Source: MVRE01 sp015660965
GTDB lineage: Archaea > Halobacteriota > Methanomicrobia > Methanomicrobiales > Methanospirillaceae
Direction: 5' to 3'
Length of the DNA: 64,000 nt
Assembly (NCBI GenBank): GCA_050015095.1
Contig: JBEKCC010000001.1
Coordinates: 664,659 to 728,658 of the forward strand
A program made the position numbers and the translations under genes. Positions 9,610 through 18,748 of this stretch are shown piece after piece; the stretch's first letter is position 1, and every line of letters begins with the position of its first letter. The notes beneath the pieces were generated by a model. That model did no database searches. It had not been told where the DNA came from and was given only the letters and a program-made list of their open reading frames with translations.

Positions 9610-10905
9610 GTGCACTTTCACCATGCGTTGGTTGATGATCTAATTTCGAAAGAAGATTTTGAGCTACGTGTAGAAGAAAAAATCGAAGAGTGCGGGGATC
9701 TAATTGATGAACCGACCGCAGCAATGCTCGTTGTCGGTGACCTTGGAAGAGCACATGTAAAAATCAAAGAGCTGTCAGGAAAATCTAGCTTATTCTCTTT
9801 TTTCGGTAAAGTACTTGATAAAAACGAAATAAAGGAATTTGTTAGAGCCGATGGCGAGAGAGGTGCTGTCGCTACACTTCTGTTAGGTGATGATACCGGA
9901 ACGGTTCGTATTGTTCTTTGGGATGAACGGGCAGGGGCAGTTGAAGAAATTAATATTGATGATGTGCTTGAGATTATCGGACGTCATTCAGGTAAAAATT
10001 CAAAAGAAATCTATGCGTTAGCGTTGCGTAAAGCAAACTGTCAGATAGAATGCAAGATATCACCCAATGGAATTGAGCGGCTGAGTACTGAGTCGATCGA
10101 CCTTGATGTTCGCGTCCTTTTTGTTGAAGAACCTAGATTATATATGCGTCGTGACGGTACTTCGGGCGAAATGGTCGAAGCCGTAGTTGGTGATAAAGTA
10201 GGTACTGCTCGAATTATCGCATGGGTACCATCTCTATTTCTGAATCTTCTTCCGGGAACTTCTGTACACATTACAAGTGCAAAGCCAAACGGTCGTGGTG
10301 AAGGAAGGACATATAGTATAGATGAAAAAAGTAGCATTAAGAGGATCGAACAGGAAATTGAAATCCCGTTCACACCAATTAGTGCCATTATTGAAGGAGG
10401 CATTTATTCGGTACAAGGAACAGTCAAACGGGTTCAGAAACCTCGTTCTTTCAAATCGCGAGACGGTTCTCCGTCCTGGGTTCGTAATATTGTGATAAGT
10501 GACGGAAAAAATGATCTTCATATTGTAATCTGGGGGGAAAAAGCCCTTTCTACAATTCAAAATGGAGAGCATGTCAAACTGTTTCATGGAATAGCAAAAA
10601 CACGGAGATTCGGCGGGATTGAGCTACAATCTGGACGCGGAAGTGCCCTATTACTTCCCGAGACACAATCAAGTGAGGTTATCATTTATGGGACAGTGAT
10701 CATTCGTCAAGGGATAAGATTCATCGATAATGGACAAGATCGCTATCTTCTAGAAGAGAGTGATCTCCCTCTCTGGCGTGAAGTGCGGGTGGAAGGGATG
10801 GTGTCTGGTGACAAGATCCAAATAACTAACTGGGAACCTATACATATATCATCGGATAGTATCCGCCAGAAAGCAAAAAATCTACTAGATAAACTACATA
10901 CATAA
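9610..10905 (+). CDS. rpa: replication protein A-like multi-OB-fold ssDNA-binding protein
   Basis: A 431-residue single-stranded DNA-binding protein for replication, recombination and repair. I see at least three OB-fold modules at about residues 60-145, 160-245 and 270-355, each with the typical RIVLWDE, RIIAWVP or HIVIWGE strand. A weaker fourth beta-rich module follows at 355-425. The C-terminal CxxC zinc finger of some archaeal RPAs is absent. The start is GTG at 9610, 14 bases after lysA. Placement directly before radA fits a recombination role. Confidence 0.85.
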   Translation: MHFHHALVDDLISKEDFELRVEEKIEECGDLIDEPTAAMLVVGDLGRAHVKIKELSGKSSLFSFFGKVLDKNEIKEFVRADGERGAVATLLLGDDTGTVRIVLWDERAGAVEEINIDDVLEIIGRHSGKNSKEIYALALRKANCQIECKISPNGIERLSTESIDLDVRVLFVEEPRLYMRRDGTSGEMVEAVVGDKVGTARIIAWVPSLFLNLLPGTSVHITSAKPNGRGEGRTYSIDEKSSIKRIEQEIEIPFTPISAIIEGGIYSVQGTVKRVQKPRSFKSRDGSPSWVRNIVISDGKNDLHIVIWGEKALSTIQNGEHVKLFHGIAKTRRFGGIELQSGRGSALLLPETQSSEVIIYGTVIIRQGIRFIDNGQDRYLLEESDLPLWREVRVEGMVSGDKIQITNWEPIHISSDSIRQKAKNLLDKLHT

Positions 10906-10940
10906 AAAGTTAATTCACTTTCACTCCACACGCTCTGAGA

Positions 10941-10951
10941 GCATATATGTA
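10941..10951 (+). promoter_or_regulatory. candidate TATA box for radA
   Basis: GCATATATGTA lies about 45 bases upstream of the radA ATG in the short gap after the RPA gene. A Shine-Dalgarno-like GGAGAGGT at 10978-10985 sits just before the start codon. Both fit an archaeal promoter with a short leader. This is a pattern match only. Confidence 0.4.
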
Positions 10952-10992
10952 AGGGTTTAAAATGTTGTTGTGCCATAGGAGAGGTTACTGAA

Positions 10993-11967
10993 ATGGCTGA
11001 AGAAACATTAGAAATTGAGGATTTACCGGGTGTAGGCCCGAGTACGGCAGAAAAACTCCGTGAAGCCGGTTATCTTAGTGTTGAGAGCGTTGCTACTTCA
11101 TCACCAGCAGAATTAGCTGAGATCACGGAGATTTCTGAGTCAACTGCAAAAAAAATCATTAAGGCAGCACGTGAAAAAGCAGACATCGATGTGTTTAAAA
11201 CCGGTAAGGATATCTTCGAACAAAGAAAAGAAGTGAAAAAGCTCTCATTCAGAGTTCCTGACTTGAATAATTTGATGGGAGGAGGTTTGGAGACCCAAGC
11301 GATCACCGAGATGTATGGTGAGTTCGGGTCAGGTAAGAGTCAGATTGTCCATCAAATGGCAGTCAACGTCCAACTTCCTGAGGACGATGGGGGACTGAAC
11401 GGTAGTGTGATCTATCTTGATACCGAGAATACTTTTCGCCCTGAGCGTATCGAACAAATGGTAAACGGGCTTGGAATCAACGGATTAGATCCCCAGGATT
11501 TTTTAAAAAATATTCATATTGCACGAGCCCATACATCCGATCATCAAATGCTCCTTGTAGAAAATTCGCGAGATCTGGCTGCAGAGTTAAAAGGCAGCGA
11601 TAAACCGTTCAAACTCTTTATAATTGATTCACTAACTGCTCATTTCAGAGCAGAATATGCTGGTCGAGGAACACTCGCAACCCGTCAGCAAAAATTGAAT
11701 CGACACATGCATGAGCTCTTTAAACTCATAGATGAACATAATGCCGTTGCACTGGTCACCAATCAGGTGATGTCCAACCCAGCAGTCTTCTTTGGAGATC
11801 CAACAAAACCTATTGGAGGTAACATTGTTGGACATACTGCAACCTTCCGAATATACCTACGCAAGAGTAAGGGTGGCAAACGCATTGCACGCCTTGTAGA
11901 TAGTCCAAATCTCCCTGAGGGGGAGGCACCTTTCATCGTAGAAGAGGCAGGTCTCAAGCCTTGTTGA
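10993..11967 (+). CDS. radA: DNA repair and recombination protein RadA
   Basis: Archaeal RecA/Rad51 recombinase that forms ATP-dependent filaments on ssDNA and drives strand exchange. The N-terminal helix-hairpin-helix domain (about residues 5-60, DLPGVGPSTAEKL) is followed by the ATPase core. Walker A is GEFGSGKSQ, Walker B is LFIIDSLTAHFR, and the DNA-binding loop region contains VTNQVM and PIGGNIVGH. The 324-residue length is standard for RadA rather than the shorter RadB. The last codons overlap the following HAD gene by seven bases. Confidence 0.97.
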   Translation: MAEETLEIEDLPGVGPSTAEKLREAGYLSVESVATSSPAELAEITEISESTAKKIIKAAREKADIDVFKTGKDIFEQRKEVKKLSFRVPDLNNLMGGGLETQAITEMYGEFGSGKSQIVHQMAVNVQLPEDDGGLNGSVIYLDTENTFRPERIEQMVNGLGINGLDPQDFLKNIHIARAHTSDHQMLLVENSRDLAAELKGSDKPFKLFIIDSLTAHFRAEYAGRGTLATRQQKLNRHMHELFKLIDEHNAVALVTNQVMSNPAVFFGDPTKPIGGNIVGHTATFRIYLRKSKGGKRIARLVDSPNLPEGEAPFIVEEAGLKPC

Positions 11968-12677
11968 GAGCACTCCTAACTGATGTAGATGGAACCATTA
12001 CTGATTCATCCCGTCGAATCAATACAAAAGCTATAGACGTAATCCGCTCGTTGCAAGATCTCGGTGTAGAGGTAGTACTTGCGAGCGGAAACACCTCCTG
12101 TTTTATGGATGCACTCTGTAAAATGGTAGGCACCCGCGGAACATTCATTGCTGAAAATGGAGGAGTGTTTCGATTTGGATTCAATGGACAACTGAACATT
12201 AATGGAGACCAGAAAAATTGTAAAAAGGCTCTCAAAACACTACAAAATCACTACCATTGTCAAGGAATCGATCTCGAACTTTACAGCTTACATTACCGGT
12301 TTACTGATATTGCATTTGCTAGGACCGTCTCTGTCAATGAAGTAAAATCTATACTCAAAGGCCATCCCGTCCAAGTTATCGACACAGGCTATGCAATCCA
12401 TTTACAATCGCAAGGTGTCAACAAAGGAACCGCTCTCGTATCACTTGCAAGAGAAATGGGCCTTACGCCATCAGATTTCTTTGCTATCGGAGACTCAGTC
12501 AATGATATACCAATGATTAAAAAAGCCAGCATTGGTGTAACTATCGCAAATGCTCACCCAAATATTAAAAAAGTCGCCCAATTTGTATCTAAAAAAGAAT
12601 ACGGAGATGGATTTGAAGAAGCAATCAAAAAATATATGCCTTATTTTCGTGCAGCAAAGCGGTCGACGACAATATAA
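11961..12677 (+). CDS. phosphoglycolate phosphatase-type HAD hydrolase
   Basis: A 238-residue HAD-superfamily phosphatase of the archaeal phosphoglycolate phosphatase / SPP-like class. Motif I is DVDGTITD at residues 8-15, motif II is LASGN, the motif III Lys is in GVNKGTAL, and motif IV is IGDSVNDIPMI; the cap is the C2 type. Because the catalytic Asp is at residue 8, the start must be the TTG at 11961, inside the end of radA. Likely roles are detoxification of 2-phosphoglycolate or a sugar-phosphatase activity. The 3' end overlaps the convergent PRC-barrel gene by 37 bases. Confidence 0.88.
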   Translation: MLRALLTDVDGTITDSSRRINTKAIDVIRSLQDLGVEVVLASGNTSCFMDALCKMVGTRGTFIAENGGVFRFGFNGQLNINGDQKNCKKALKTLQNHYHCQGIDLELYSLHYRFTDIAFARTVSVNEVKSILKGHPVQVIDTGYAIHLQSQGVNKGTALVSLAREMGLTPSDFFAIGDSVNDIPMIKKASIGVTIANAHPNIKKVAQFVSKKEYGDGFEEAIKKYMPYFRAAKRSTTI

Positions 12678-12895
12678 TCTTTGATATCTTTTACAGCTTC
12701 GAATGGGATGACAAGAAGCTTGTCATCCTCTAAATTGTACCCATCAGTAACGAAAGTCTGATCTGGATGAATGATCAATTCAACGACCTGACCTGAATCA
12801 AAATCCACCCTAATATTTTTCAGGGTTCCAATAAGCTTCCCGTCATTGCTCATGATCTTTTTACGTGAAAGGCTGCGGGCAAATACACGAGTCAT
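12641..12895 (-). CDS. PRC-barrel domain protein
   Basis: An 84-residue single PRC-barrel domain: ARSLSRKKIMSNDGKLIGTL, an acidic IRVDFDSGQVVEL strand, and a second half ending in VIPFEAVKDIKDYIVVD. Stand-alone PRC-barrels of this size are common in archaea and are thought to bind partner proteins or RNA-processing factors; the exact role is unknown. It converges on the phosphatase gene with overlapping 3' ends, and it lies next to the histone gene without overlap. Confidence 0.85.
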   Translation of the reverse strand: MTRVFARSLSRKKIMSNDGKLIGTLKNIRVDFDSGQVVELIIHPDQTFVTDGYNLEDDKLLVIPFEAVKDIKDYIVVDRFAARK

Positions 12896-12984
12896 AAAAA
12901 AATTGACGACGTATTAATATTTAAAGTGTTCTAAAAAAGGGGATTTATACGGGCCAATTTTCAGTGTTTGGATTGAAAAATCCG

Positions 12985-13194
12985 TTATTTGAACATTTCA
13001 GCAGCCATTCTGATATCAGAACCTCGAACAGTTTTTCTACCAGCATGGTCTGACATCTTTTTTGCTTCTTTGGCGAGAAATGCAGCATATTCTTCCATGA
13101 AATCTGTAAGTGTTGTAATCGCATCTGCACTAACTCGCCCAGCACCCGATTTTTTCATAATCCGTTCAACAGCAGATCGAGATAATTCAGTCAT
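12985..13194 (-). CDS. archaeal histone (HMf family)
   Basis: A 69-residue histone-fold protein that wraps DNA as dimers and larger multimers. The three-helix fold is clear: SAVERIMKKSGAGRVSADA (helix 1, loop 1), a central long helix with TDFMEEYAAFLAKEAKK, and the loop 2 motif GRKTVRGSDIRMA. The frame reaches back to an ATG at 13209, but family members begin with a short M-x-E-L segment, so I prefer 13194. The likely TATA element at about 13228-13241 would put transcription start very near 13208, which also favours the downstream ATG. Confidence 0.92.
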   Translation of the reverse strand: MTELSRSAVERIMKKSGAGRVSADAITTLTDFMEEYAAFLAKEAKKMSDHAGRKTVRGSDIRMAAEMFK

Positions 13195-13227
13195 AGTCCA
13201 TTTATCCAACTCTTCTGTTCAGTTTTC

Positions 13228-13241
13228 AATATATAAAAATA
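13228..13241 (-). promoter_or_regulatory. candidate TATA box for the histone gene
   Basis: On the minus strand the stretch reads ATTTTTATATATTG, about 35-45 bases upstream of the histone start. It is a good match to an archaeal BRE-TATA arrangement and is the only such element in the short gap to the HTH-CBS gene. Confidence 0.5.
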
Positions 13242-13254
13242 TCTCATAATTTGA

Positions 13255-14133
13255 TCATAGTGAAGGAAATACCCGCATGATATCTGATTGTGTAATTATT
13301 CCGATTGGTTTTCCATCTTCAACAATAATCAAACGCCCTATTTCTCTTTCCTTGAACCGGTGCACAACTTCGAAAAGTTTTGTGCTCGAAGGAACTTCTA
13401 CAACATCCTTTGTCATTATGATGGATACATTGGTTGTCAATGGCAAACCATTCTCTATTGCTTTAGTGATATCACTCACCGTGATAATTCCTTTGAGTTT
13501 TCCTTGTTCGATAATAGGTGCACCATGGATGCGGTGCGCGTTGAAAAGAGCGATGGCATCGAAGAGCGTGTTTGAATTCGCAAGAGTCTTTAATGGAGTG
13601 CTCATGTAATTTTTAATTGAATTTTTTGGAAGCGAGACCATCTCATATGTGGAAATGAGAAGAGCCTGTTCCCCCTCATCCATTCCGAAGATCTCTCCTT
13701 TAATTACGAGTTTATTTACCGGTGTAGGACCGATCGAAATCTGATCTCCAATCTCAAAAAGTTTGGTACTGCCAATCAGTTTGATTACTGCATGACATAG
13801 ATCGGGATGGCAAAGTGTAATAAAATCAATCTCTTTGACCTTTGCCCCTTTTACTATCTTTCCGTTTCGATTAATATTTACGTCGTAGTCCCCCTCATCA
13901 CCACTAAGGTTCAGCTCTTTATACGCAAGTGCTGTTGGAATATACCCCCCTTTTGGACCTGGGACCCCGTCAACAAACCCGATTGCCTTCAGTGCTTGCA
14001 TCTGGTTACGGACAGTCCCAGGATTCCGGTGGATTACCTCAGCGATGTCCTCGCCTTTAATTGAATGCGATTTTTGCTGATAGAGAGAGATGAGGGTGAT
14101 TAGAATATCTTTTTGAATGAGAGATAAGTCCAT
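13255..14133 (-). CDS. HTH-CBS transcriptional regulator
   Basis: A 292-residue regulator with an N-terminal winged helix of Rrf2/MarR-like type (about residues 1-65, GEDIAEVIHRNPGTVRNQMQALKAIG). A middle domain (about 70-160) follows, and then a C-terminal pair of CBS domains (about 170-225 and 230-290) with the typical GIITVSDITKAI and GIITQSDIMRVF endings. CBS pairs usually sense adenylate nucleotides or S-adenosylmethionine, so this looks like an energy- or methyl-sensing DNA-binding protein. It is transcribed divergently from the NOG1 gene, 37 bases apart. The target genes are unknown. Confidence 0.85.
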   Translation of the reverse strand: MDLSLIQKDILITLISLYQQKSHSIKGEDIAEVIHRNPGTVRNQMQALKAIGFVDGVPGPKGGYIPTALAYKELNLSGDEGDYDVNINRNGKIVKGAKVKEIDFITLCHPDLCHAVIKLIGSTKLFEIGDQISIGPTPVNKLVIKGEIFGMDEGEQALLISTYEMVSLPKNSIKNYMSTPLKTLANSNTLFDAIALFNAHRIHGAPIIEQGKLKGIITVSDITKAIENGLPLTTNVSIIMTKDVVEVPSSTKLFEVVHRFKEREIGRLIIVEDGKPIGIITQSDIMRVFPSL

Positions 14134-14170
14134 AACGCTAAACCGTATTACTCTCCATTAATATATAGGT

Positions 14171-15148
14171 TTGAGATACTTGGAATTCGAACGATTGCCG
14201 ACAGTCCCAACTGCAGATGAAATACTCGATAGAAGTTACCGTCGTGCCGCAAAAAAAATGAAAGAAAAGATCAACAAAGACCGAGCAAACGAAGAGTTCG
14301 TGAGGGCGGTCAGATCTGCTATTCATGACCGTCTTGTGTATATAATAAGGGGGTTTCCAGAGTTTGATAGTCTCCCGAAGTTTTACCGTGAATTGACCGA
14401 TATTTTGTTTGGAATTGATCGAATTAAAAAGTCATTGGGCGCTGTCGGTTGGGCAGCAAAGCATTCAGGAATGGTCGGCAGGGAGCTTGCCTTTCAAGCA
14501 AGGAAGTCTACGGACTCGATGGCGATCCGCAAAAGAGCAGTAGCGCGTATATCATCTATAGTTCACCAGATTGATAAAGATCTTCACTTTTTAAATGATG
14601 TAAGAAATGTGCTAAGACATCTTCCTCATATCGATGATTCTTTCACCATAGTTATCGCTGGTTATCCAAATGTAGGTAAGTCTTCATTTATACGTTTGGT
14701 CTCAACAGCAACACCTGAAATTGCAATATACCCTTTCACTACAAAGGGAATTATTGTCGGGCACCATGATATTGGCCGAGAACGTATACAATTTGTCGAT
14801 ACACCGGGGATTCTCGACCGACCAGAGCATGAACGCAACCCAATTGAACGTCAAGCACTTTCTGCTGTCGTGAATATCGCTAATGTTATCCTATTCATTC
14901 TAGATCCAACAGAACATTGTGGATTTCCTATAGAGATGCAACTCCATCTACTCGAAGAGATTAAAGGTTTAGTGTCTGTTCCGATTGTCGTTGTTGCGAA
15001 TAAATCTGATATCCGACAATCTAAAGGTTACATGTCTATGTCTACAGAAAATGGAGATGGAATCAGTGAGGTTCTCGATCACCTCGTCTCTTATCGTCCA
15101 TCACCTGTTAAAAAGATGAAAGCACCAACCCAATTGCAAAACCGATGA
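14171..15148 (+). CDS. NOG1-type GTPase
   Basis: A 325-residue GTPase of the NOG1 (nucleolar GTP-binding protein 1) family, which acts in large ribosomal subunit maturation. The N-terminal helical domain (residues 1-~155) is characteristic (FERLPTVPTADEILDRSYRRA). The G domain follows, with G1 GYPNVGKSS, a G2 threonine in PFTTKG, G3 DTPG and G4 NKSD. Translation probably starts at the TTG at 14171, because the very next residues already match the family start. The 3' end overlaps the convergent protease gene by 41 bases. Confidence 0.92.
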   Translation: MRYLEFERLPTVPTADEILDRSYRRAAKKMKEKINKDRANEEFVRAVRSAIHDRLVYIIRGFPEFDSLPKFYRELTDILFGIDRIKKSLGAVGWAAKHSGMVGRELAFQARKSTDSMAIRKRAVARISSIVHQIDKDLHFLNDVRNVLRHLPHIDDSFTIVIAGYPNVGKSSFIRLVSTATPEIAIYPFTTKGIIVGHHDIGRERIQFVDTPGILDRPEHERNPIERQALSAVVNIANVILFILDPTEHCGFPIEMQLHLLEEIKGLVSVPIVVVANKSDIRQSKGYMSMSTENGDGISEVLDHLVSYRPSPVKKMKAPTQLQNR

Positions 15149-15998
15149 TAGTACCACCATTCAGCGGTGGAAGTCCTGCTTGCGGCTTTCCTGAACTAAC
15201 GAAATAGAGTAGGACACAAAGTCCAGCAATCGATCCTATTATTGCACCAAGTGCAGGTAAATAAATAAAACCAAGTTGCCATCCTTTTGGAAGAAATTTA
15301 TTAGCGGAGACAACAAGAATGGTTGGCATAATCAAATCTCCCATACCCATAATAAATGCCGCGCGTTCCTGACCTTCACTAATGCGTCCAATTCCATCAC
15401 GAATGAAAGAGTAGTCGCGCCTCTTGGGTATAACAAATAAAATCGGCGTTTTGAGATCAATAACTCCTTCTGCAAGTGTGATCATGTGTTTTGTTTTGTA
15501 GACGGAGATTGCATCATAAATAGCAAGGACGATTAACAGAACAACAACCCACCGAATCTCGAGGGAGACACCAAATATAGATGCCACACCTGCGGCAATA
15601 AGCATCCCAAGAATATCGATCACGTACCATTCAGGATATTTGTAGAGCAATAAAGTAGCGCCGATTGAAAGGAGTAGCGTAACGAGATAAGCTAAATCAC
15701 TTGAACCAAGGACGTGAAAAACAATTGCATAGAAAATATATCCAAACGAGAAAAAGATGGATACCGCGATAATAATAGTGATGAGTTTTTTAAAACCATA
15801 TTTGATTAGTAAGAGCAGAATGCCTGTGAATACAAGGAGTATTACCATAAAGATGATTATATTTCCAAACGCTGTTGGGTCTTCAAATGCACTTTCACCC
15901 GCTTCCTTCACTGGGATAGAGAGAACAAGAGCTCCTATCTCGACAAGAATCAACATCAGAGGCATGGCAAGAAATGGAATTATGCGTTTGATATCCAT
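15108..15998 (-). CDS. presenilin/SPP-like intramembrane aspartyl protease
   Basis: A 296-residue polytopic membrane protein with about nine hydrophobic segments. It carries the three signatures of the GxGD aspartyl proteases in order: YD in AIYDAISVYK, GMGD in FIMGMGDLIMP, and PAL in YLPALGAII. It should therefore cleave transmembrane segments, as archaeal presenilin homologues do. The two catalytic aspartates are in the YD and GMGD motifs. It is convergent with NOG1, overlapping its last 41 bases, and divergent from the small membrane protein at 16053. The substrate is unknown. Confidence 0.88.
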   Translation of the reverse strand: MDIKRIIPFLAMPLMLILVEIGALVLSIPVKEAGESAFEDPTAFGNIIIFMVILLVFTGILLLLIKYGFKKLITIIIAVSIFFSFGYIFYAIVFHVLGSSDLAYLVTLLLSIGATLLLYKYPEWYVIDILGMLIAAGVASIFGVSLEIRWVVVLLIVLAIYDAISVYKTKHMITLAEGVIDLKTPILFVIPKRRDYSFIRDGIGRISEGQERAAFIMGMGDLIMPTILVVSANKFLPKGWQLGFIYLPALGAIIGSIAGLCVLLYFVSSGKPQAGLPPLNGGTIIGFAIGLVLSSF

Positions 15999-16052
15999 GA
16001 AGCGTCTCCATCTATAGTTAGCTTAATTACTACGTCTTCATCATCTAAAAGC

Positions 16053-16367
16053 ATGGAGATTCGTGAATACTTCATCGATATCGTTCTCACGGTGGTCCTG
16101 GTCATCTCCACCCTCGTGCTCATCCTTCGTTTCTGGCAGGATCTCACTATTGCAATTGCCGCCGTGCTAATGACACTATCTCTCGGCGGGCTCTTTCTTT
16201 CTATGCAGGTCAAGGTTCGACGACTTGAGCGTAGTGTAATCTCACGTGAGCGCATGCTTCGAACCAATCTTGAAGAGATTTCAAAAAGAATGGCGCAAAA
16301 GCACGATATGGCTATCTCCCATCTCGATGAACTGGTTGCCGAATATTCAAGACGAGTATATCGATAA
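16053..16367 (+). CDS. small membrane protein with C-terminal coiled coil
   Basis: A 104-residue protein with two hydrophobic helices (about residues 10-30 and 33-52) and then a charged helical tail rich in Arg, Glu and Lys that should form a coiled coil. I do not recognise a family. It starts with ATG at 16053 and lies 26 bases upstream of FEN1 on the same strand, so the two are likely co-transcribed. The functional link to FEN1 is not obvious. Confidence 0.7.
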   Translation: MEIREYFIDIVLTVVLVISTLVLILRFWQDLTIAIAAVLMTLSLGGLFLSMQVKVRRLERSVISRERMLRTNLEEISKRMAQKHDMAISHLDELVAEYSRRVYR

Positions 16368-16393
16368 TTGTAAATCGGCGTTCGGGATTCCTT

Positions 16394-17395
16394 ATGGGTG
16401 TTGCACTAAGGGATATTGTACTAGACTATAAATCACCAATTAACTGGGATTCTGTCTCTGGAGTGGCAGCTATAGATGCAAATAATGCATTGTACCAATT
16501 TCTTACAATTATTAGGCAACCAGATGGAACCCCACTAATGGATCGACGTGGGAGGGTCACATCCCACCTATCAGGTATCCTTTTCCGTATGGCAAATTTT
16601 ATGGAAAAAGGGATTAAACCTATTTTCGTCTTTGATGGTAAACCTCCAGATCTTAAAAAAACAACTATAGATGAACGACGGAAAATCCGTGATGTAGCTG
16701 ATGAGCGATGGAAGGAAGCGCTAGCACGAGGGGATGAACAAGAAGCATACCGGCAGGCGCGTTCAGCTACTCGCCTCGATGAAGAGGTAATCCGAACTTC
16801 CCAAGAACTCCTTCATTTAATGGGAATTCCCTGTATTCAAGCACAAGGTGAGGGGGAAGCGCAGGCAGCCCATATGGCTGTAAAAGGAGAAGTAAGATAT
16901 GTTGTTTCACAGGATTATGATACACTCCTTTTTGGTGCACCGACCCTTATCCGTAATCTTACAGTTAGTGGAAAACGGAAGATACGAGGAAGAACTGTAA
17001 CTGTGAATCCAGAACGAATTATTCTTAATGATCTACTCAATGGATTGCATCTTTCCCGCGAACAATTGATCGAAATCGGTATACTGGTTGGTACAGATTT
17101 CAATGAAGGAATAATGGGTATTGGTGCAAAGACCGCTCTTAAGATTGTTCAAAAAGGTGAATTTTATCAAAAAATTAAGGAAAAAACGCCCGAATTTGAC
17201 CCTGAACCTATCCGCGAACTCTTCCTTCACCCATCTGTAACAGACTCATATGATCTCACACCGGGACATTTGGATGCAGAGGGAGTCATTAAGTTCCTCT
17301 GCGGAGGATATGACTTTTCTGAAGAGAGAGTAAGAAAGGCGCTAGAAGGTTTCACAACAAAGATTGGACAACGTACACTCGAAAGTTGGTTTTAA
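16394..17395 (+). CDS. fen: flap endonuclease 1
   Basis: Structure-specific 5' flap endonuclease for Okazaki fragment maturation and repair. The 333-residue length, the N-terminal MGVALRDIV, AIDANNALYQFL with a metal-binding Asp, PIFVFDGKPPDLK, GEGEAQAAHM, VSQDYDTLLFG and the GTDFNEG helix-hairpin-helix metal site are all family hallmarks. The C-terminus is QRTLESWF, a canonical PCNA-interacting (PIP) box, so it should be recruited to the sliding clamp. It follows the small membrane-protein gene after 26 bases. Confidence 0.97.
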   Translation: MGVALRDIVLDYKSPINWDSVSGVAAIDANNALYQFLTIIRQPDGTPLMDRRGRVTSHLSGILFRMANFMEKGIKPIFVFDGKPPDLKKTTIDERRKIRDVADERWKEALARGDEQEAYRQARSATRLDEEVIRTSQELLHLMGIPCIQAQGEGEAQAAHMAVKGEVRYVVSQDYDTLLFGAPTLIRNLTVSGKRKIRGRTVTVNPERIILNDLLNGLHLSREQLIEIGILVGTDFNEGIMGIGAKTALKIVQKGEFYQKIKEKTPEFDPEPIRELFLHPSVTDSYDLTPGHLDAEGVIKFLCGGYDFSEERVRKALEGFTTKIGQRTLESWF

Positions 17396-17432
17396 TATTC
17401 ATTCAAACACAAAAATCTGACGAAAAAGAAAG

Positions 17433-17441
17433 CGTATAAAA
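17433..17441 (+). promoter_or_regulatory. candidate TATA box for ycaO-tfuA
   Basis: GAAAGCGTATAAAAGT around 17428-17443 is a strong BRE-TATA match, about 105 bases upstream of the ycaO ATG. This implies a leader of roughly 80 bases. No other strong box lies between fen and ycaO except an A/T stretch too close to the start codon. Confidence 0.5.
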
Positions 17442-17542
17442 GTGCTCGAGATACATTGTTAACTGTGATTTAGCGTCAAAATTTTTTCAAACTTATACAA
17501 CCTATCTCTCAAAAATTTACTCTATAAAATCTGGTGACTCAT

Positions 17543-18748
17543 ATGCAACTCAAATCCAGTAAAAAAACATATTATAATGACACACAGCGAGCTGCACCGC
17601 CAGAGGAGACGCTTGCACGGATCGAACCGAAAGTTCCGGCAGCTGGTATTACACGAGTTGCTGATATTACCAACCTCGATCGAATCGGTATACCTGTCTT
17701 TTCGTGTATCAGACCAACTGCAGAGGGTGGTGCGATTACAGTCTATAATGGAAAGGGGGCGACGGTGGAGGAATCACGGATCTCTGCTATTATGGAAGGG
17801 ATCGAACGATATTGCTCTGAGGTTCACAATCGCAGAGTTGAACTCGGTTATTTCCATGAGCTTTTTGGTAGAGGGCGAGTGATTGAACCAAAAGATCTAA
17901 TTCTCCCATTAGAGGCTGATCAGAATCAGCTTCTCCCGTGGTATGAAGGATTCGATATTGTAAATGATGAGCCTATTCTTGTCCCAGCTCATGCAGTTTT
18001 TCATCCATTGCCCCCCAAATATCGTCCACTCTTTCGAACAAATACTAACGGTCTTGCATCAGGAAACACATTTGAGGAGGCGATCTTTCACGCGCTAGCT
18101 GAAGTCATTGAACGTGACGCGTGGTCATTAGTCGAAACATCCAGAATCACTGGCCCTAAAGTAGAGAACATTGTCGATCCTTTAATTAATGAAATGCAGA
18201 AGAAATTTGTCGATGCACAAGTCGATGTCACAATACTTGACATAACATCAGACATCGGCATACCAACAATGGCAGCGGTTGCTGATGATGTTCTCCTTAA
18301 AGATCCAATGTTATTGACCGTTGGTATGGGTTCGCATACAAGTGCAAGAATTGCAGTAATGAGAGCACTAACCGAAGTCGCACAAAGTCGCCTTACCCAG
18401 ATACATGGTGCACGAGAAGATACCACTGTTGCATTGTTGCGAAAGAAAATTGGATACGACCGTGCCAAACGATTGAATGCCTACTGGTTCAAAGACAACG
18501 GTACTGTAGACTATAGCACTATTCGCTCGTATGATAGCGATGATTTCTTGAAAGATATCCACTTGATGATTGATGCCCTAAATAAAAAGGGTCTAGACCG
18601 CGTTATTGTCGTCGATTTAGCACGAGATGAGATAGGGATTCCTGTCGTTCGGGTGGTTGTTCCAGGACTCGAATCATTTGCAATGGATTCTGAGCGGCGA
18701 GGGGAGAGAGTGAAGCATGCACAGGATCACCGTTTTTCTAGGACCTAG
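17543..18748 (+). CDS. ycaO: YcaO-type McrA-glycine thioamidation protein
   Basis: ATP-dependent YcaO cyclodehydratase of about 401 residues. In methanogens, YcaO with TfuA installs thioglycine in the active site of methyl-coenzyme M reductase alpha subunit. Visible YcaO signatures are GKGATVEESRISAIMEGIERY (ATP/Mg site with E-x-x-R and E-R residues), FRTNTNGLASGNTFEEAI and HALAEVIERDAW. A GGTGA five bases before the ATG at 17543 decides the start over the in-frame GTG at 17534. The tfuA gene overlaps its 3' end by 32 bases, so the pair is translationally coupled. Confidence 0.93.
   Translation: MQLKSSKKTYYNDTQRAAPPEETLARIEPKVPAAGITRVADITNLDRIGIPVFSCIRPTAEGGAITVYNGKGATVEESRISAIMEGIERYCSEVHNRRVELGYFHELFGRGRVIEPKDLILPLEADQNQLLPWYEGFDIVNDEPILVPAHAVFHPLPPKYRPLFRTNTNGLASGNTFEEAIFHALAEVIERDAWSLVETSRITGPKVENIVDPLINEMQKKFVDAQVDVTILDITSDIGIPTMAAVADDVLLKDPMLLTVGMGSHTSARIAVMRALTEVAQSRLTQIHGAREDTTVALLRKKIGYDRAKRLNAYWFKDNGTVDYSTIRSYDSDDFLKDIHLMIDALNKKGLDRVIVVDLARDEIGIPVVRVVVPGLESFAMDSERRGERVKHAQDHRFSRT

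Noticed and set aside
12641..12677. Fusion or frameshift between the HAD phosphatase and PRC-barrel genes
   Set aside because: The genes are on opposite strands and each is complete; the 37-base overlap is a normal convergent overlap.
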